64,000 nucleotides of DNA from Phytoactinopolyspora mesophila. GTDB lineage: Bacteria > Actinomycetota > Actinomycetes > Jiangellales > Jiangellaceae. The translations under genes were made by a program, and so were the position numbers. Of this stretch, positions 1 to 7,698 are shown piece by piece. The first letter of the stretch is position 1. Every line of letters starts with the position of its first letter. Location of the stretch: the NCBI RefSeq assembly GCF_010122465.1, contig NZ_WLZY01000006.1, forward strand, positions 338,419 through 402,418, read 5' to 3'. The notes beneath the pieces are model-generated. The model saw nothing but the letters and a program-made list of their open reading frames with translations, made no database searches and was not told the origin of the DNA.

Positions 1-459
1 ACGCGGACGTGGATGCTGATGTTGACGCGGACGTGGATGCTGATGTTGACGCGGACGTGGATGCTGATGTTGACGCGGACGTGGATGCTGATGTTGACGC
101 GGACGTGGATGCTGATGTTGACGCGGATGTCGATGCTGATGTTGACGCGGACGTGGATGCTGATGTTGACGCGGATGTCGATGCTGATGTTGACGCGGAC
201 GTGGATGCTGATGTTGACGCGGATGTCGATGCTGATGTTGACGCGGACGCGGACGCGGACGCTGATGTTGACGCGGACGTCGATGCTGATGTTGACGCGG
301 ACGTCGATGCTGATGTTGACGCGGACGCGGACGCGGACGCTGATGTTGACGCGGACGTCGATGCTGATGTTGACGCGGATGTCGATGCTGATGTTGACGC
401 GGACGTGGATGCTGATGTTGACGCGGATGTCGATGCTGATGTTGACGCGGACGCGGACG
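1..459 (+). repeat. 12/24-bp tandem repeat array encoding VDAD (array 1)
   Basis: A degenerate 12-bp unit encodes Val-Asp-Ala-Asp. Pairs of units form a 24-bp higher-order repeat (GTTGACGCGGAC then GTGGATGCTGAT) with GTC/GTG, GAC/GAT and GCG/GCT exchanges. About 38 units are in the window and the array runs off the left edge. The same 24-bp variants occur in array 2 (4405-4668). The array is open in several frames and on the other strand, which produces false ORFs. Confidence 0.95.
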
Positions 460-620
460 GCGACAAAGACGCCAACGGCGACAAGGACGCCAACGGTGAT
501 GACCTGCCTGACACCGGTGTAGGCAGCATGGTTCTCATCACCATGCTTGTCGCATTGCTGCTCGGAGCCGGTGTGATCGCATACACCGCGAGCAACAGGC
601 GCCAGGCAACGATCGAGTAG
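3..620 (+). CDS. LPXTG-anchored surface protein with Val-Asp-Ala-Asp repeats (5' end outside window)
   Basis: The reading frame is open from the window edge, so this is the C-terminal part of a larger protein. About 150 residues are VDAD-type repeats with occasional ADAD variants. A short GDKDANGD spacer follows, then the sorting signal LPDTG (about 35 residues from the end), a hydrophobic segment ([18 protein letters not shown]) and a basic tail (SNRRQ). This is a classical sortase substrate, so the repeat is expected to be a surface stalk on the cell wall. The acidic repeat should bind divalent cations, but this is inference. The complete protein at 2996-4792 ends the same way and is followed by the same two genes, so this is probably its paralogue. 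ATG/GTG codons inside the repeat are not real starts. Confidence 0.85.
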   Translation, partial: ADVDADVDADVDADVDADVDADVDADVDADVDADVDADVDADVDADVDADVDADVDADVDADVDADVDADVDADVDADVDADADADADVDADVDADVDADVDADVDADADADADVDADVDADVDADVDADVDADVDADVDADVDADVDADADGDKDANGDKDANGDDLPDTGVGSMVLITMLVALLLGAGVIAYTASNRRQATIE

Positions 621-646
621 ACGATCCGTCTATCCGACGAACGGAC

Positions 647-684
647 CGGTGGGTCCGCACCGAATGGCCGGTGTGGACCCACCG
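647..684 (+). terminator. Stem-loop terminator after the first surface-protein gene
   Basis: A 14-bp stem (CGGTGGGTCCGCAC with GTGTGGACCCACCG, one mismatch) closes a 10-nt loop, 27 bp after the stop codon. No U-tract follows, as is common in actinobacteria. It lies between the structural gene and the DUF5819-HTTM pair, so it may lower downstream expression. Confidence 0.7.
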
Positions 685-777
685 ATTCTCGTGATACCTC
701 TACTTGAGGCAGCACAGACAGTGCGGGCATGAAGCTCGGGAGCAGGCTGGTGGACCTGCGGGGTTAGGGGCAAGTGG

Positions 778-1512
778 ATGCAGCAAACGAGGCCGGTCTG
801 GCTCAAGTTCCTGGCTGGCATAGCTGGCTTAGCTGTCGCGGCACATTTGGCTGTGACCGCGTTATTCGTGGGTCCTGACAACGCTGCGAAGGACGCGTTG
901 AAGGAGCCGATGAACGCGTACATGCTCCCGATGTTTCAGCAGAACTGGAGCCTCTTCGCGCCGAACCCCATAGGAACCGAACGATCGTTGCTGGTGCGGG
1001 CTTGGTTCGACGACCAACGCCACACCGAGTGGGTGGATGTGACGGAACTGGAAATCGACGCCGCGGTTTTGCACAACCTGACGCCCTCGAGAGTTGGGAT
1101 TGTCACCCGGCGAGTCGCTACCCGGATCGGCCAGCAGCACGGGCGCATGACCACCGAGGAACGGCGCGCGCTGGCCAGTCACTATCACGACGATGCGTGG
1201 AACCGGCTTAATGCCCGGTTGATGCGAGAGGAAGACCGCTCGCCGGCAAGCCGCATCGCTTACGTGCTCAGATACGATCGCGCGATCACCGCCTATGCGA
1301 CCCAGTTTGCCTACGCCTGGTGGGGCGAGGATGCCGGAATCAAGTACGTGCAGTTCAAGACCGAAGAAGAACGAGCCATCAGCTTCGCCGACCGGCATCG
1401 CGATCTAGACCCAAGAGTGACCACCCGCGAATTCGGACGCCGGCCGCTACTGGAGCACGACGGGCAGGACCGTGAGGCGTTCGCCGCCGCCATTGAGAGG
1501 TTCGCCAAATGA
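778..1512 (+). CDS. DUF5819 family protein, copy 1
   Basis: A 244-residue protein of unknown function. One N-terminal membrane segment (about residues 8-31) precedes a predicted extracytoplasmic domain. It shares with its paralogue at 4911-5705 the block FQQNWSLFAPNP (about residues 59-70), a TEWVDVTELE-type strand, a WNRLN segment, a YATQ.A.A.WGE block and a C-terminal FG.RPLLEHDGQD segment. The ATG follows a purine-rich GGGGCAAG. The stop overlaps the start of the HTTM gene as ATGA, so the two are translationally coupled. From general knowledge DUF5819 genes often adjoin HTTM genes, which suggests a subunit or partner of that membrane enzyme. Confidence 0.75.
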   Translation: MQQTRPVWLKFLAGIAGLAVAAHLAVTALFVGPDNAAKDALKEPMNAYMLPMFQQNWSLFAPNPIGTERSLLVRAWFDDQRHTEWVDVTELEIDAAVLHNLTPSRVGIVTRRVATRIGQQHGRMTTEERRALASHYHDDAWNRLNARLMREEDRSPASRIAYVLRYDRAITAYATQFAYAWWGEDAGIKYVQFKTEEERAISFADRHRDLDPRVTTREFGRRPLLEHDGQDREAFAAAIERFAK

Positions 1513-2609
1513 GTGCGCCAGCTCCGCCGCTGTGGAATGAACATGTGTCGCCGAAGCTGCGCTTCGGTGAGGAATGGCTGCTGGGCGCGAAACGCGCCAC
1601 CTACGGTATCGCCCTTGTCCGGATCTTGTTTGGCTTGACTGCTCTGGGATTCCTGGCTGCGAACTGGCTGAATCGACATTATCTCTGGGGCGACGCCGCG
1701 CGCTGGCTGGAGCCGATCGATGACAACGGTGGCTTCACCTGGCCGTTTACGTTCTTCCACGGTGGTGGTAGTCAGCTCGAGCTGAATCTGAAGCTTGGCC
1801 TGGTGGCCGTGCTCCTGGTGTTGCTCGTGCTCGGGTGGCGCACCAGAATGCTTGCGCCGATCATCCTCCTGCTCTGGGTGAGCTTGATCGAGGCACAGCC
1901 GATCTATGGCGACCAAAGCGACAACATCTTCCGGATCCTCTTCTTTTACATGTGCTTTGCTGATACATCCGGGCGATGGTCGCTTGACGCCCGCCGGCGA
2001 GCCAAACAGGCCGCCGGCCAATGGCAGAGCCCCATACAGCTGAAGATCTCACCCGAGCTACGTTCGAACGCGTCGATGGTCGCCATTTTGTTTCATAATC
2101 TGGCGATCCTGGCCGTCGGCGCACAGATCTGTATCATTTATGTCGCTTCAGGTCTGTACAAGGTTCAGGGTGAATTCTGGCAGGACGGCACGGCGGTCTA
2201 TTACCCCATGCAGGTTGGCCAGTACGCCCCATGGCCGGCGCTCAACGATTTCCTGGGTTCAAGTGCCCTCGGCGTGATGGTCATCACGTATTTCTCCGTG
2301 CTGATCCAGATCTTCTTCCCGTTGATGCTCCTGCGGCGCACGACGCGCGTACTGGCTCTGATCAGCGTGGCGGGCATGCATCTTGGAATTGCCGTGATCA
2401 TGGGCCTGCCGTTCTTCTCCTTGTTCATCTTGGCCGGCGACATGGTATTTATCCGGGACTCCACGTACGTCAGCATCCAGCGCTGGGCTCGTGGTAGATG
2501 GCGGCAACGGCGTGACCAGCGTGAGAGCAAGAAGGCGGCTGAGCTGAAACCCGGGCTGGAGTCCGAGCAGGAGCCGGTGTCCGTGTCTTCCGCGGCTCGC
2601 GCCGGCTGA
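1509..2609 (+). CDS. HTTM domain membrane protein (vitamin K-dependent carboxylase-like), copy 1
   Basis: A 366-residue polytopic membrane protein of the HTTM family, which is homologous to the membrane part of gamma-glutamyl carboxylase. Hydrophobic segments lie near residues 33-55, 95-135, 140-155, 195-220, 255-280 and 285-310. Family motifs are F.D.SGRWSLDARRR (about 150-163) and SGLYKVQGEFWQDG with Lys218. By remembered alignment this lysine matches the carboxylase's catalytic lysine, while the position of its second key residue, a histidine, is Ile140 here (SDNIF). The charged C-terminal tail is cytoplasmic by inference. The start overlaps the DUF5819 stop and a terminator follows. True carboxylase activity is not established for this family. 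Confidence 0.8.
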   Translation: MSAPAPPLWNEHVSPKLRFGEEWLLGAKRATYGIALVRILFGLTALGFLAANWLNRHYLWGDAARWLEPIDDNGGFTWPFTFFHGGGSQLELNLKLGLVAVLLVLLVLGWRTRMLAPIILLLWVSLIEAQPIYGDQSDNIFRILFFYMCFADTSGRWSLDARRRAKQAAGQWQSPIQLKISPELRSNASMVAILFHNLAILAVGAQICIIYVASGLYKVQGEFWQDGTAVYYPMQVGQYAPWPALNDFLGSSALGVMVITYFSVLIQIFFPLMLLRRTTRVLALISVAGMHLGIAVIMGLPFFSLFILAGDMVFIRDSTYVSIQRWARGRWRQRRDQRESKKAAELKPGLESEQEPVSVSSAARAG

Positions 2610-2630
2610 CTCGGGCGGCAAAAGATCATC

Positions 2631-2658
2631 GGCCGGCCCTTGTGTCCGAGGGCCGGCC
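2631..2658 (+). terminator. Stem-loop terminator after HTTM copy 1
   Basis: A perfect 10-bp stem, GGCCGGCCCT with AGGGCCGGCC, and an 8-nt loop lie 21 bp after the HTTM stop. It separates the first module from the second. Confidence 0.75.
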
Positions 2659-2995
2659 GAGGCGCGTCCTGGAGTGCTGCCGCGAGCCTGGTGGCCGGGA
2701 GTGGCGAGCCACGATATGCGGCTTATGGCTTCATCTATGACTCATAGTAGTGGGATGGAAAATCATGCCGTGGGCACCGTCGGACTATATGCCCGATTTG
2801 GGCAACTTACCCCTCGTGTATTCAATTGATACATACGCGCCTGCCTAGCGCCTGGACGGTCACAAATTATGTCCAAACGTATGATCGTTCTGCCTACGAC
2901 AAGCGAACTTCATGCCGATAGTGTCGGGGTCACGTCGCAGAGCGAATTAGTAGTGCCTGCGACAACCACTTTGGTACTGCCGTAGGGGAGAAGGC
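2659..2995 (+). promoter_or_regulatory. Intergenic promoter region of the second surface-protein gene
   Basis: This stretch holds no gene. It is more AT-rich than its surroundings and contains small palindromes: CTATGA-C-TCATAG (2735-2747), GCCC-GATTT-GGGC (2791-2803) and a GTAT/ATAC pair around CAATTG (2818-2832). A strong ribosome-binding site, GGGGAGAAGG, ends just before the ATG at 2996. I could not assign a firm -35/-10 pair. The palindromes may be operators. Confidence 0.4.
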
Positions 2996-4792
2996 ATGAC
3001 GTTTGACAGTAGAAAGCGCCGACAGCTGCTTAGCAGCAGCGTCGCCGCAGGGGCCGTAGCGGCCCTGACGTCGACGGCGCTGGCGATGCCAGCGTCGGCG
3101 GCAGAGGGAGATTACTCGCGGGCGGAAGCCCGATTCCTGGCGGGCGAGGTCCTCGGTGTGGACCTCGACGAAATCGTCGAGCTGGCCGGCGTCGAGGTCG
3201 AGAACTTCGGCACCGAGGAGCCAGTCACCGAGGCTAACCCGCTGGACATCACCATCCTCGACACCATCGACATCGACATCCCGGGCGGCATCCAGCTGCC
3301 GCTGAGCGACATCATCGAACTCGGTGCGGTCAACCAGTGGGCGGACGCCAGGGACAACGGTACGTCGAGCGCGGCTACCGGCGCTGTCGCCGACAACGGC
3401 GGCGTCGGCACCGGTGTGGACGCCGGTTTCCCGGGTAACGCCAACTTCAACCTCACCAACCTGCTCGGTGAGAACTTCACCGACCTGATCGCCGATCTCG
3501 AGCTCGAACTCGGCGCGATCTCGTCGGAGGCGCATCTGGTTGGTCCTACCGACTTGGAGTTGCAGGACACCGAGGATGTCGGTGACGGCTTCACCCTCAC
3601 TCGCGACTACGAGATCGCCGGTGGCTACCTGAAGCTTGAACTTCCGCTGCTGGGTGGTCTGCTGCCGGACATTCTCAACAGCGTCGGCGAGGTCGACGAC
3701 GAGGTCAACGCGTCGCTGAGCGAGCAGGGTCTGACCAACTCGCTCGGATCGCTGGGCTCGAACGATGACGAGGTCGCCAGCGATGCCCGGGGCGCGGTCG
3801 CAGAGATGCTCAGTGAGCCGGTGGCCAAGTCGGCGATCGAGCTGGACCTGGGCGCGGGCACTCTGATCATCGATCTCAACGAGCTGCTCGACGGCGGCCT
3901 GAACGGTCAGCCGCCGAACACCGAACTGCTCAGCTCCGCAGTGCTGGGAGGTCTCCTTGGCAACCTGACGGACCTGCTGGACGACCTGCTGGGTGACATC
4001 CTGGGCCTGGTGCAGGAGTCCGTCGAGCAGACTGTTGAGCAGGCCCAGGCCGACGACGCCGCGGCTGATGAGGCGCTCGAGGCCGCTATTGGCCTCGGTG
4101 ACATCCTCGATGGCCTGCTGGGCCTGCTGAACCTCGACGAGCTGATCGACGATCTCGGTGACGTCCTAGCCAAGGTGATCTCCATCAAGCTGAACTACCA
4201 GCCCGATCAGCCGATGAACAACAGCGCCCAGGCCGAGATGCTGCGCAGCATCCCGCTCGCGGGCGCCGACACGGCCGACCTCGAGTCCGGAGGCCCGTTC
4301 CGGGTGTCGGCTCTCTACATCGACGTGCTGCCGGCCGACAGCCTGGCAGTTGTCGACCTGGCTCGCTCCGAGGTCGGACCGAACCTGGCCCAGGAGCAAG
4401 AGGTCGAGGTCGACGTCGACGCGGATGTCGATGCTGATGTTGACGCGGACGTGGATGCTGATGTTGACGCGGATGTCGATGCTGATGTTGACGCGGATGT
4501 CGATGCGGACGTGGATGCTGATGTTGACGCGGATGTCGATGCTGATGTCGATGCGGACGTGGATGCTGATGTTGACGCGGATGTCGATGCGGACGTGGAT
4601 GCTGATGTTGACGCGGACGTGGATGCCGACGCTGACGCGGAGGTCGACGCCGACGCTGACGCCGACGGTAATGGCCTGCCCGACACCGGTTCGAACATCC
4701 TGTGGCTGCTTCTTGTGGTCGGCCTGCTGGCTGCCGGTGGCTACACGATGTACATGACGAGCCGCAACCGCAAGGCGGCGGCACAGGGGTAA
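2996..4792 (+). CDS. LPXTG surface protein, choice-of-anchor G-like, with Asp-rich VDAD repeat
   Basis: A 598-residue secreted protein. The signal peptide has a basic start (SRKRR), a hydrophobic core and likely cleavage after ASA near residue 36. The body (about 37-470) is acidic and rich in Ile/Leu/Asp segments, including IDIDIPGG and many LLDDLL-like stretches. It resembles the actinobacterial choice-of-anchor G family, moderately sure. A VDAD array follows (about 470-560), then LPDTG, a hydrophobic segment and the tail SRNRK, so a sortase should attach it to peptidoglycan. A strong RBS precedes the ATG. DUF5819 and HTTM genes follow after a terminator, repeating the order at 1-2609. Confidence 0.8.
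   Translation: MTFDSRKRRQLLSSSVAAGAVAALTSTALAMPASAAEGDYSRAEARFLAGEVLGVDLDEIVELAGVEVENFGTEEPVTEANPLDITILDTIDIDIPGGIQLPLSDIIELGAVNQWADARDNGTSSAATGAVADNGGVGTGVDAGFPGNANFNLTNLLGENFTDLIADLELELGAISSEAHLVGPTDLELQDTEDVGDGFTLTRDYEIAGGYLKLELPLLGGLLPDILNSVGEVDDEVNASLSEQGLTNSLGSLGSNDDEVASDARGAVAEMLSEPVAKSAIELDLGAGTLIIDLNELLDGGLNGQPPNTELLSSAVLGGLLGNLTDLLDDLLGDILGLVQESVEQTVEQAQADDAAADEALEAAIGLGDILDGLLGLLNLDELIDDLGDVLAKVISIKLNYQPDQPMNNSAQAEMLRSIPLAGADTADLESGGPFRVSALYIDVLPADSLAVVDLARSEVGPNLAQEQEVEVDVDADVDADVDADVDADVDADVDADVDADVDADVDADVDADVDADVDADVDADVDADVDADVDADVDADVDADADAEVDADADADGNGLPDTGSNILWLLLVVGLLAAGGYTMYMTSRNRKAAAQG
4405..4668 (+). repeat. 12/24-bp tandem repeat array encoding VDAD (array 2)
   Basis: About 21 units of the same degenerate 12-bp repeat as array 1, with the same 24-bp variants. 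It is shorter than array 1, which fits slippage or recombination changing copy number. The last units drift to [13 protein letters not shown] before the sorting signal. Confidence 0.95.
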
Positions 4793-4830
4793 CTACGTAC
4801 TCCCCTTAACTAGGTCTCGTGCCTAGCCAG

Positions 4831-4866
4831 GTGGGCCGGCGCCACACGGCGCCGGCCCACCGTTTT
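4831..4866 (+). terminator. Strong rho-independent terminator after the second surface-protein gene
   Basis: A perfect 13-bp GC-rich stem (4831-4843 with 4848-4860), the tetraloop ACAC, and a short T-run (CGTTTTG). It stands between the surface-protein gene and the DUF5819-HTTM pair, as in the first module. Confidence 0.9.
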
Positions 4867-4910
4867 GTCGTCGGCAGACGCGAGCCGGTGCGGTCGTCTA
4901 ATCTTGCGGG

Positions 4911-5705
4911 GTGTCCGACAAGCAGGACGAGCAACGCTCAGACTACGTACCACCTATCGCCCGGGGGATAGCCTTCTTCCTCGTAGGGCTCCTTGGCATC
5001 CATTTCGCGGCCACCTTCTTGTGGAATGCACCGGACAATCCGATCAAGGACTCCGTCCGGGACGAGATGCGCAGCTATATCCAGCCGTTCTTTCAGCAGA
5101 ACTGGAGCCTGTTCGCGCCGAATCCGGTGAGCAGTGAAGGGGAGGTGCTGCTGCGGGCGCGGACTGAAGACCCGGTCACCGGTGATGTCCGGACCACGGA
5201 ATGGATCTCGCCCACTGAACTCGAGTGGAGCGTGGTGCGGGACAACCCGGCGCCGTCACGCGTCAGCCGCCTCTCGTCCAATCTTCATCGGCGGCTCAAC
5301 ACGGCGTGGAACCGGCTGAACGATGAACAGAAGGACATCGTGGCTGACGACTACGACGACATGACCGTCTGGTCGCCACTCGCTGACGACCTGATCGAAG
5401 CGCAGGGTGGTGAGACATCGTCGCGGGTGGCCAACCTGGTGCGTGCCGACCGGGTGCTGACCGGCTACGCCACCCAGGTGGCTCGGGCAATGTGGGGCGA
5501 GAACATCGTGGCCGTCCAGTTCCAGTTGCAACGCACGCCGGTGCCCCGATGGGAAGATCGCATGGAGCCGGAGCCGGACAACCCCGACCGGACATATCGC
5601 CACTTCGGCTGGCGCCCGGTGCTGGTCAACGACGGCCAGGATGACGATGCGTTCGCGCGGACATTGCTGCGCCTGCGTGACCAGGTTCGGGGAGTGGCGT
5701 CATGA
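4911..5705 (+). CDS. DUF5819 family protein, copy 2
   Basis: A 264-residue paralogue of the protein at 778-1512, with a GTG start. One membrane segment lies at about residues 19-40 (ARGIAFFLVGLLGIHFAATF); the rest is predicted outside the cell. Shared blocks are FQQNWSLFAPNP, TEWISPTELEW, AWNRLN, YATQVARAMWGE and FGWRPVLVNDGQD. Function is unknown. The stop overlaps the ATG of the next HTTM gene by ATGA. Divergence from copy 1 is large outside these blocks, so the duplication is not recent at this gene, although the repeat arrays remain alike. Confidence 0.75.
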   Translation: MSDKQDEQRSDYVPPIARGIAFFLVGLLGIHFAATFLWNAPDNPIKDSVRDEMRSYIQPFFQQNWSLFAPNPVSSEGEVLLRARTEDPVTGDVRTTEWISPTELEWSVVRDNPAPSRVSRLSSNLHRRLNTAWNRLNDEQKDIVADDYDDMTVWSPLADDLIEAQGGETSSRVANLVRADRVLTGYATQVARAMWGENIVAVQFQLQRTPVPRWEDRMEPEPDNPDRTYRHFGWRPVLVNDGQDDDAFARTLLRLRDQVRGVAS

Positions 5706-6748
5706 TCGGCTCGCTGGCCCGTGACCTCTTCCGGCTGGTCGCATCCACTGCCGGAAGAGTGATCGATCAGGGCGAGCGCTGGCTGTTCGATCGCAAGAAA
5801 GCCACGTACGGCCTGTCGGTGATGCGAATGTGCCTCGGCGTCGCAATCGTCGGCTCGCTCACGGTCAACTTCGTCGATCGCTATTACGTATGGGGCCCTG
5901 GTGCCCGCTGGCTGCAGCCTTGGCTGGTGATCGACGACTGGGGGTTCCCGTTCACCGTCATCTTCACCCCGGACGACTCAACAGTGATGTTCACGGTGAA
6001 GTACCTCTGCCTGGGCGTTGTCGCCGTACTCTTCACGCTTGGCTGGCGCACTCGCGTGATCACTCCGCTGCTGCTGCTGATGCTCGCCAGCCTGATGCGG
6101 CTGAACCCGGTGGCAACCGATGCTGGTGACAACCTGACCAGAATCATGTTGCTCTTCATGTGCTTCGCCGATGTCAGCGCCCGATGGTCGCTAGACGCCC
6201 GGCGTCGTGCCGCCGCCGGGCCGCCGCGCCGCCGTATTCCGGCTTGGCCCGGCGTGCTGTTCCACAACGTTGCCTTGATCGCGATCGCCGGCCAGGTGTT
6301 CGTCGTCTATGTCGTGTCCGGGTTGTCGAAGGTGCAGGGGTCGATGTGGCAAGAAGGAGTCGGCCTCTACTATCCCTTGCGGATCGCCCAGTACGAGGCC
6401 TGGCCGGCGTTGAATGAACTGGTTTACTCCAGCGCGTTCTTCGTCACGGTCGGCAGTTATGTCACGGTCTTCGTTCAGGTCTTCTTCCCGTTGCTGTTGC
6501 TCCGGCGCGGCACCCGGATCATGGCGCTCGTGCTCGTCTTCTTCATGCATGTCGGCATCGCCGTGACCATGGCGCTGCCGTGGTTCTCGTTGGCGATTCT
6601 GGCCGCCGATGCCATCTTCATCCGCGACGATTCCTATCGGGCGGCGATGCGATGGCTGAGCCGTGCGAGGCGGGCCGATCCGGGCGGACTCGGCCCGGCT
6701 GAGCCGGTGCCTGTCGTCAGGCCCGAGGAGCAGCTGCGGCCGCTGTGA
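5702..6748 (+). CDS. HTTM domain membrane protein (vitamin K-dependent carboxylase-like), copy 2
   Basis: A 348-residue paralogue of the protein at 1509-2609. It keeps the YYVWGPGARWL block near the second membrane segment, F.DVSARWSLDARRR, and SGLSKVQGSMWQEG with Lys210 in the lysine position discussed for copy 1. The residue after the GDN motif is Leu, again not His. Several hydrophobic segments end in a basic and acidic cytoplasmic tail. No clear terminator follows. The whole module may modify, export or maintain the Asp-rich surface protein. This is inferred only from context. Confidence 0.8.
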   Translation: MIGSLARDLFRLVASTAGRVIDQGERWLFDRKKATYGLSVMRMCLGVAIVGSLTVNFVDRYYVWGPGARWLQPWLVIDDWGFPFTVIFTPDDSTVMFTVKYLCLGVVAVLFTLGWRTRVITPLLLLMLASLMRLNPVATDAGDNLTRIMLLFMCFADVSARWSLDARRRAAAGPPRRRIPAWPGVLFHNVALIAIAGQVFVVYVVSGLSKVQGSMWQEGVGLYYPLRIAQYEAWPALNELVYSSAFFVTVGSYVTVFVQVFFPLLLLRRGTRIMALVLVFFMHVGIAVTMALPWFSLAILAADAIFIRDDSYRAAMRWLSRARRADPGGLGPAEPVPVVRPEEQLRPL

Positions 6749-6780
6749 GATGTTGCATTGTGAAGAACCGCACTCCAGGT

Positions 6781-6796
6781 GTTACTCGCCAGTAAC
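6781..6796 (+). promoter_or_regulatory. Palindromic operator upstream of etfBA
   Basis: GTTACT-CGCC-AGTAAC is a perfect 6-bp inverted repeat with a 4-bp spacer. A -10-like TACGAT at 6803-6808 and a -35-like TGTTAC at 6780-6785 place it over the -35 region. The form suits a TetR-type repressor such as those controlling fatty-acid oxidation genes. The regulator itself is not identified here. Confidence 0.5.
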
Positions 6797-6890
6797 AAGA
6801 GGTACGATCGGTGCGTTCAGTAGAGGTGAGGCCAACTCTGGCTGATCCTCTTGACGGGCCGTATAACGCACAGGAGGTCGTCGCCCGGTC

Positions 6891-7670
6891 ATGAAAATCA
6901 TCGCCCTGGTGAAACACGTGCCGGACGCTGCCGCGGATCGGACGTTCAACGACGCTGACAACACCACGGACCGAGTTGGTGTGGACGGAATCTTGTCCGA
7001 ACTCGACGAGTATGCCGTTGAAGCAGCGCTGAAGATCGCTGAATCCGGAGACGCCGAGGTCATCGCGGTCACAATGGGTCCAGAAGGCGCCGTCGATGCT
7101 GTCAAGCGCGCGCTTCAGATGGGCGCCCACTCGGGTGTTCACATCGTCGACGACGCCTTGCACGGTTCGGACGCGCTGGCGACGTCGCGAGTGCTGGCGA
7201 CGGCCATCGAGAAGGTAGGTGACGTCGACCTCGTGCTGTCGGGCATGGCCTCGACCGACGGCGGTATGAGCGTGGTCCCGGCCATGGTCGCCGAACGGCT
7301 CGGGCTGGCACATGTCGGGTTCGTCGGTGAGCTGACGCTGAATGGCGCCACCGTGACGGCGCGCCGCGACGCGGATGTGACCGAGACCGTCGAGGCATCG
7401 CTGCCGGCCGTCGTCTCGGTGACCGACCAGATCAACGAGCCGCGTTACCCCTCGTTCAAGGGCATCATGGCGGCGAAGAAGAAGCCGGTCGAGACCTGGT
7501 CTCTGGCCGACCTCGGTATCGAGTCCGAGGCAGTGGGCCTCTCTGCCGCGTGGTCCGTGGTCGACGCCATTGATCAGCGCCCCGAGCGCACTCAGGGTGA
7601 GATCGTCACCGACGAAGGCGACGGCGGCGTCAAACTCGCCGAGTACCTTGCCAGCCAGAAATTCGTCTGA
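6891..7670 (+). CDS. etfB: Electron transfer flavoprotein, beta subunit
   Basis: A 259-residue FixA/EtfB protein. With EtfA it carries electrons from acyl-CoA and other flavin dehydrogenases to the respiratory chain through ETF-quinone oxidoreductase. The N-terminus MKIIALVKHVPD, the ELDEYAVEAALKI segment and the DLVLSGMASTDGG region are typical of the AMP-binding Rossmann-like fold. AGGAGG precedes the ATG by about 15 bp. etfA follows after 28 bp. A palindromic site lies about 100 bp upstream. Confidence 0.95.
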   Translation: MKIIALVKHVPDAAADRTFNDADNTTDRVGVDGILSELDEYAVEAALKIAESGDAEVIAVTMGPEGAVDAVKRALQMGAHSGVHIVDDALHGSDALATSRVLATAIEKVGDVDLVLSGMASTDGGMSVVPAMVAERLGLAHVGFVGELTLNGATVTARRDADVTETVEASLPAVVSVTDQINEPRYPSFKGIMAAKKKPVETWSLADLGIESEAVGLSAAWSVVDAIDQRPERTQGEIVTDEGDGGVKLAEYLASQKFV

Positions 7671-7698
7671 CGCGTGCGTGTCCCTAGGGAGAGAAGAT

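Noticed and set aside
1-459. CRISPR-like array of short repeats
   Set aside because: The units are contiguous without spacers and are in frame with a surface protein.
13-522. Long open frames in other frames and on the minus strand of both VDAD arrays (MLMLTRT-, SAST- and RPRQHQHP-like repeats, also 4185-4784)
   Set aside because: They result from the 12-bp periodicity. The VDAD frame is the one joined to a signal peptide and LPDTG sorting signals.
1509-6748. Calling the HTTM proteins true vitamin K-dependent gamma-carboxylases
   Set aside because: Only the membrane part and the lysine segment match. The histidine position differs and no Glu-rich substrate with a known propeptide is present.
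6851-6867. TTGACG...TATAAC as the etfB promoter
   Set aside because: The two hexamers are only 5 bp apart, too close for a sigma-70-type promoter.
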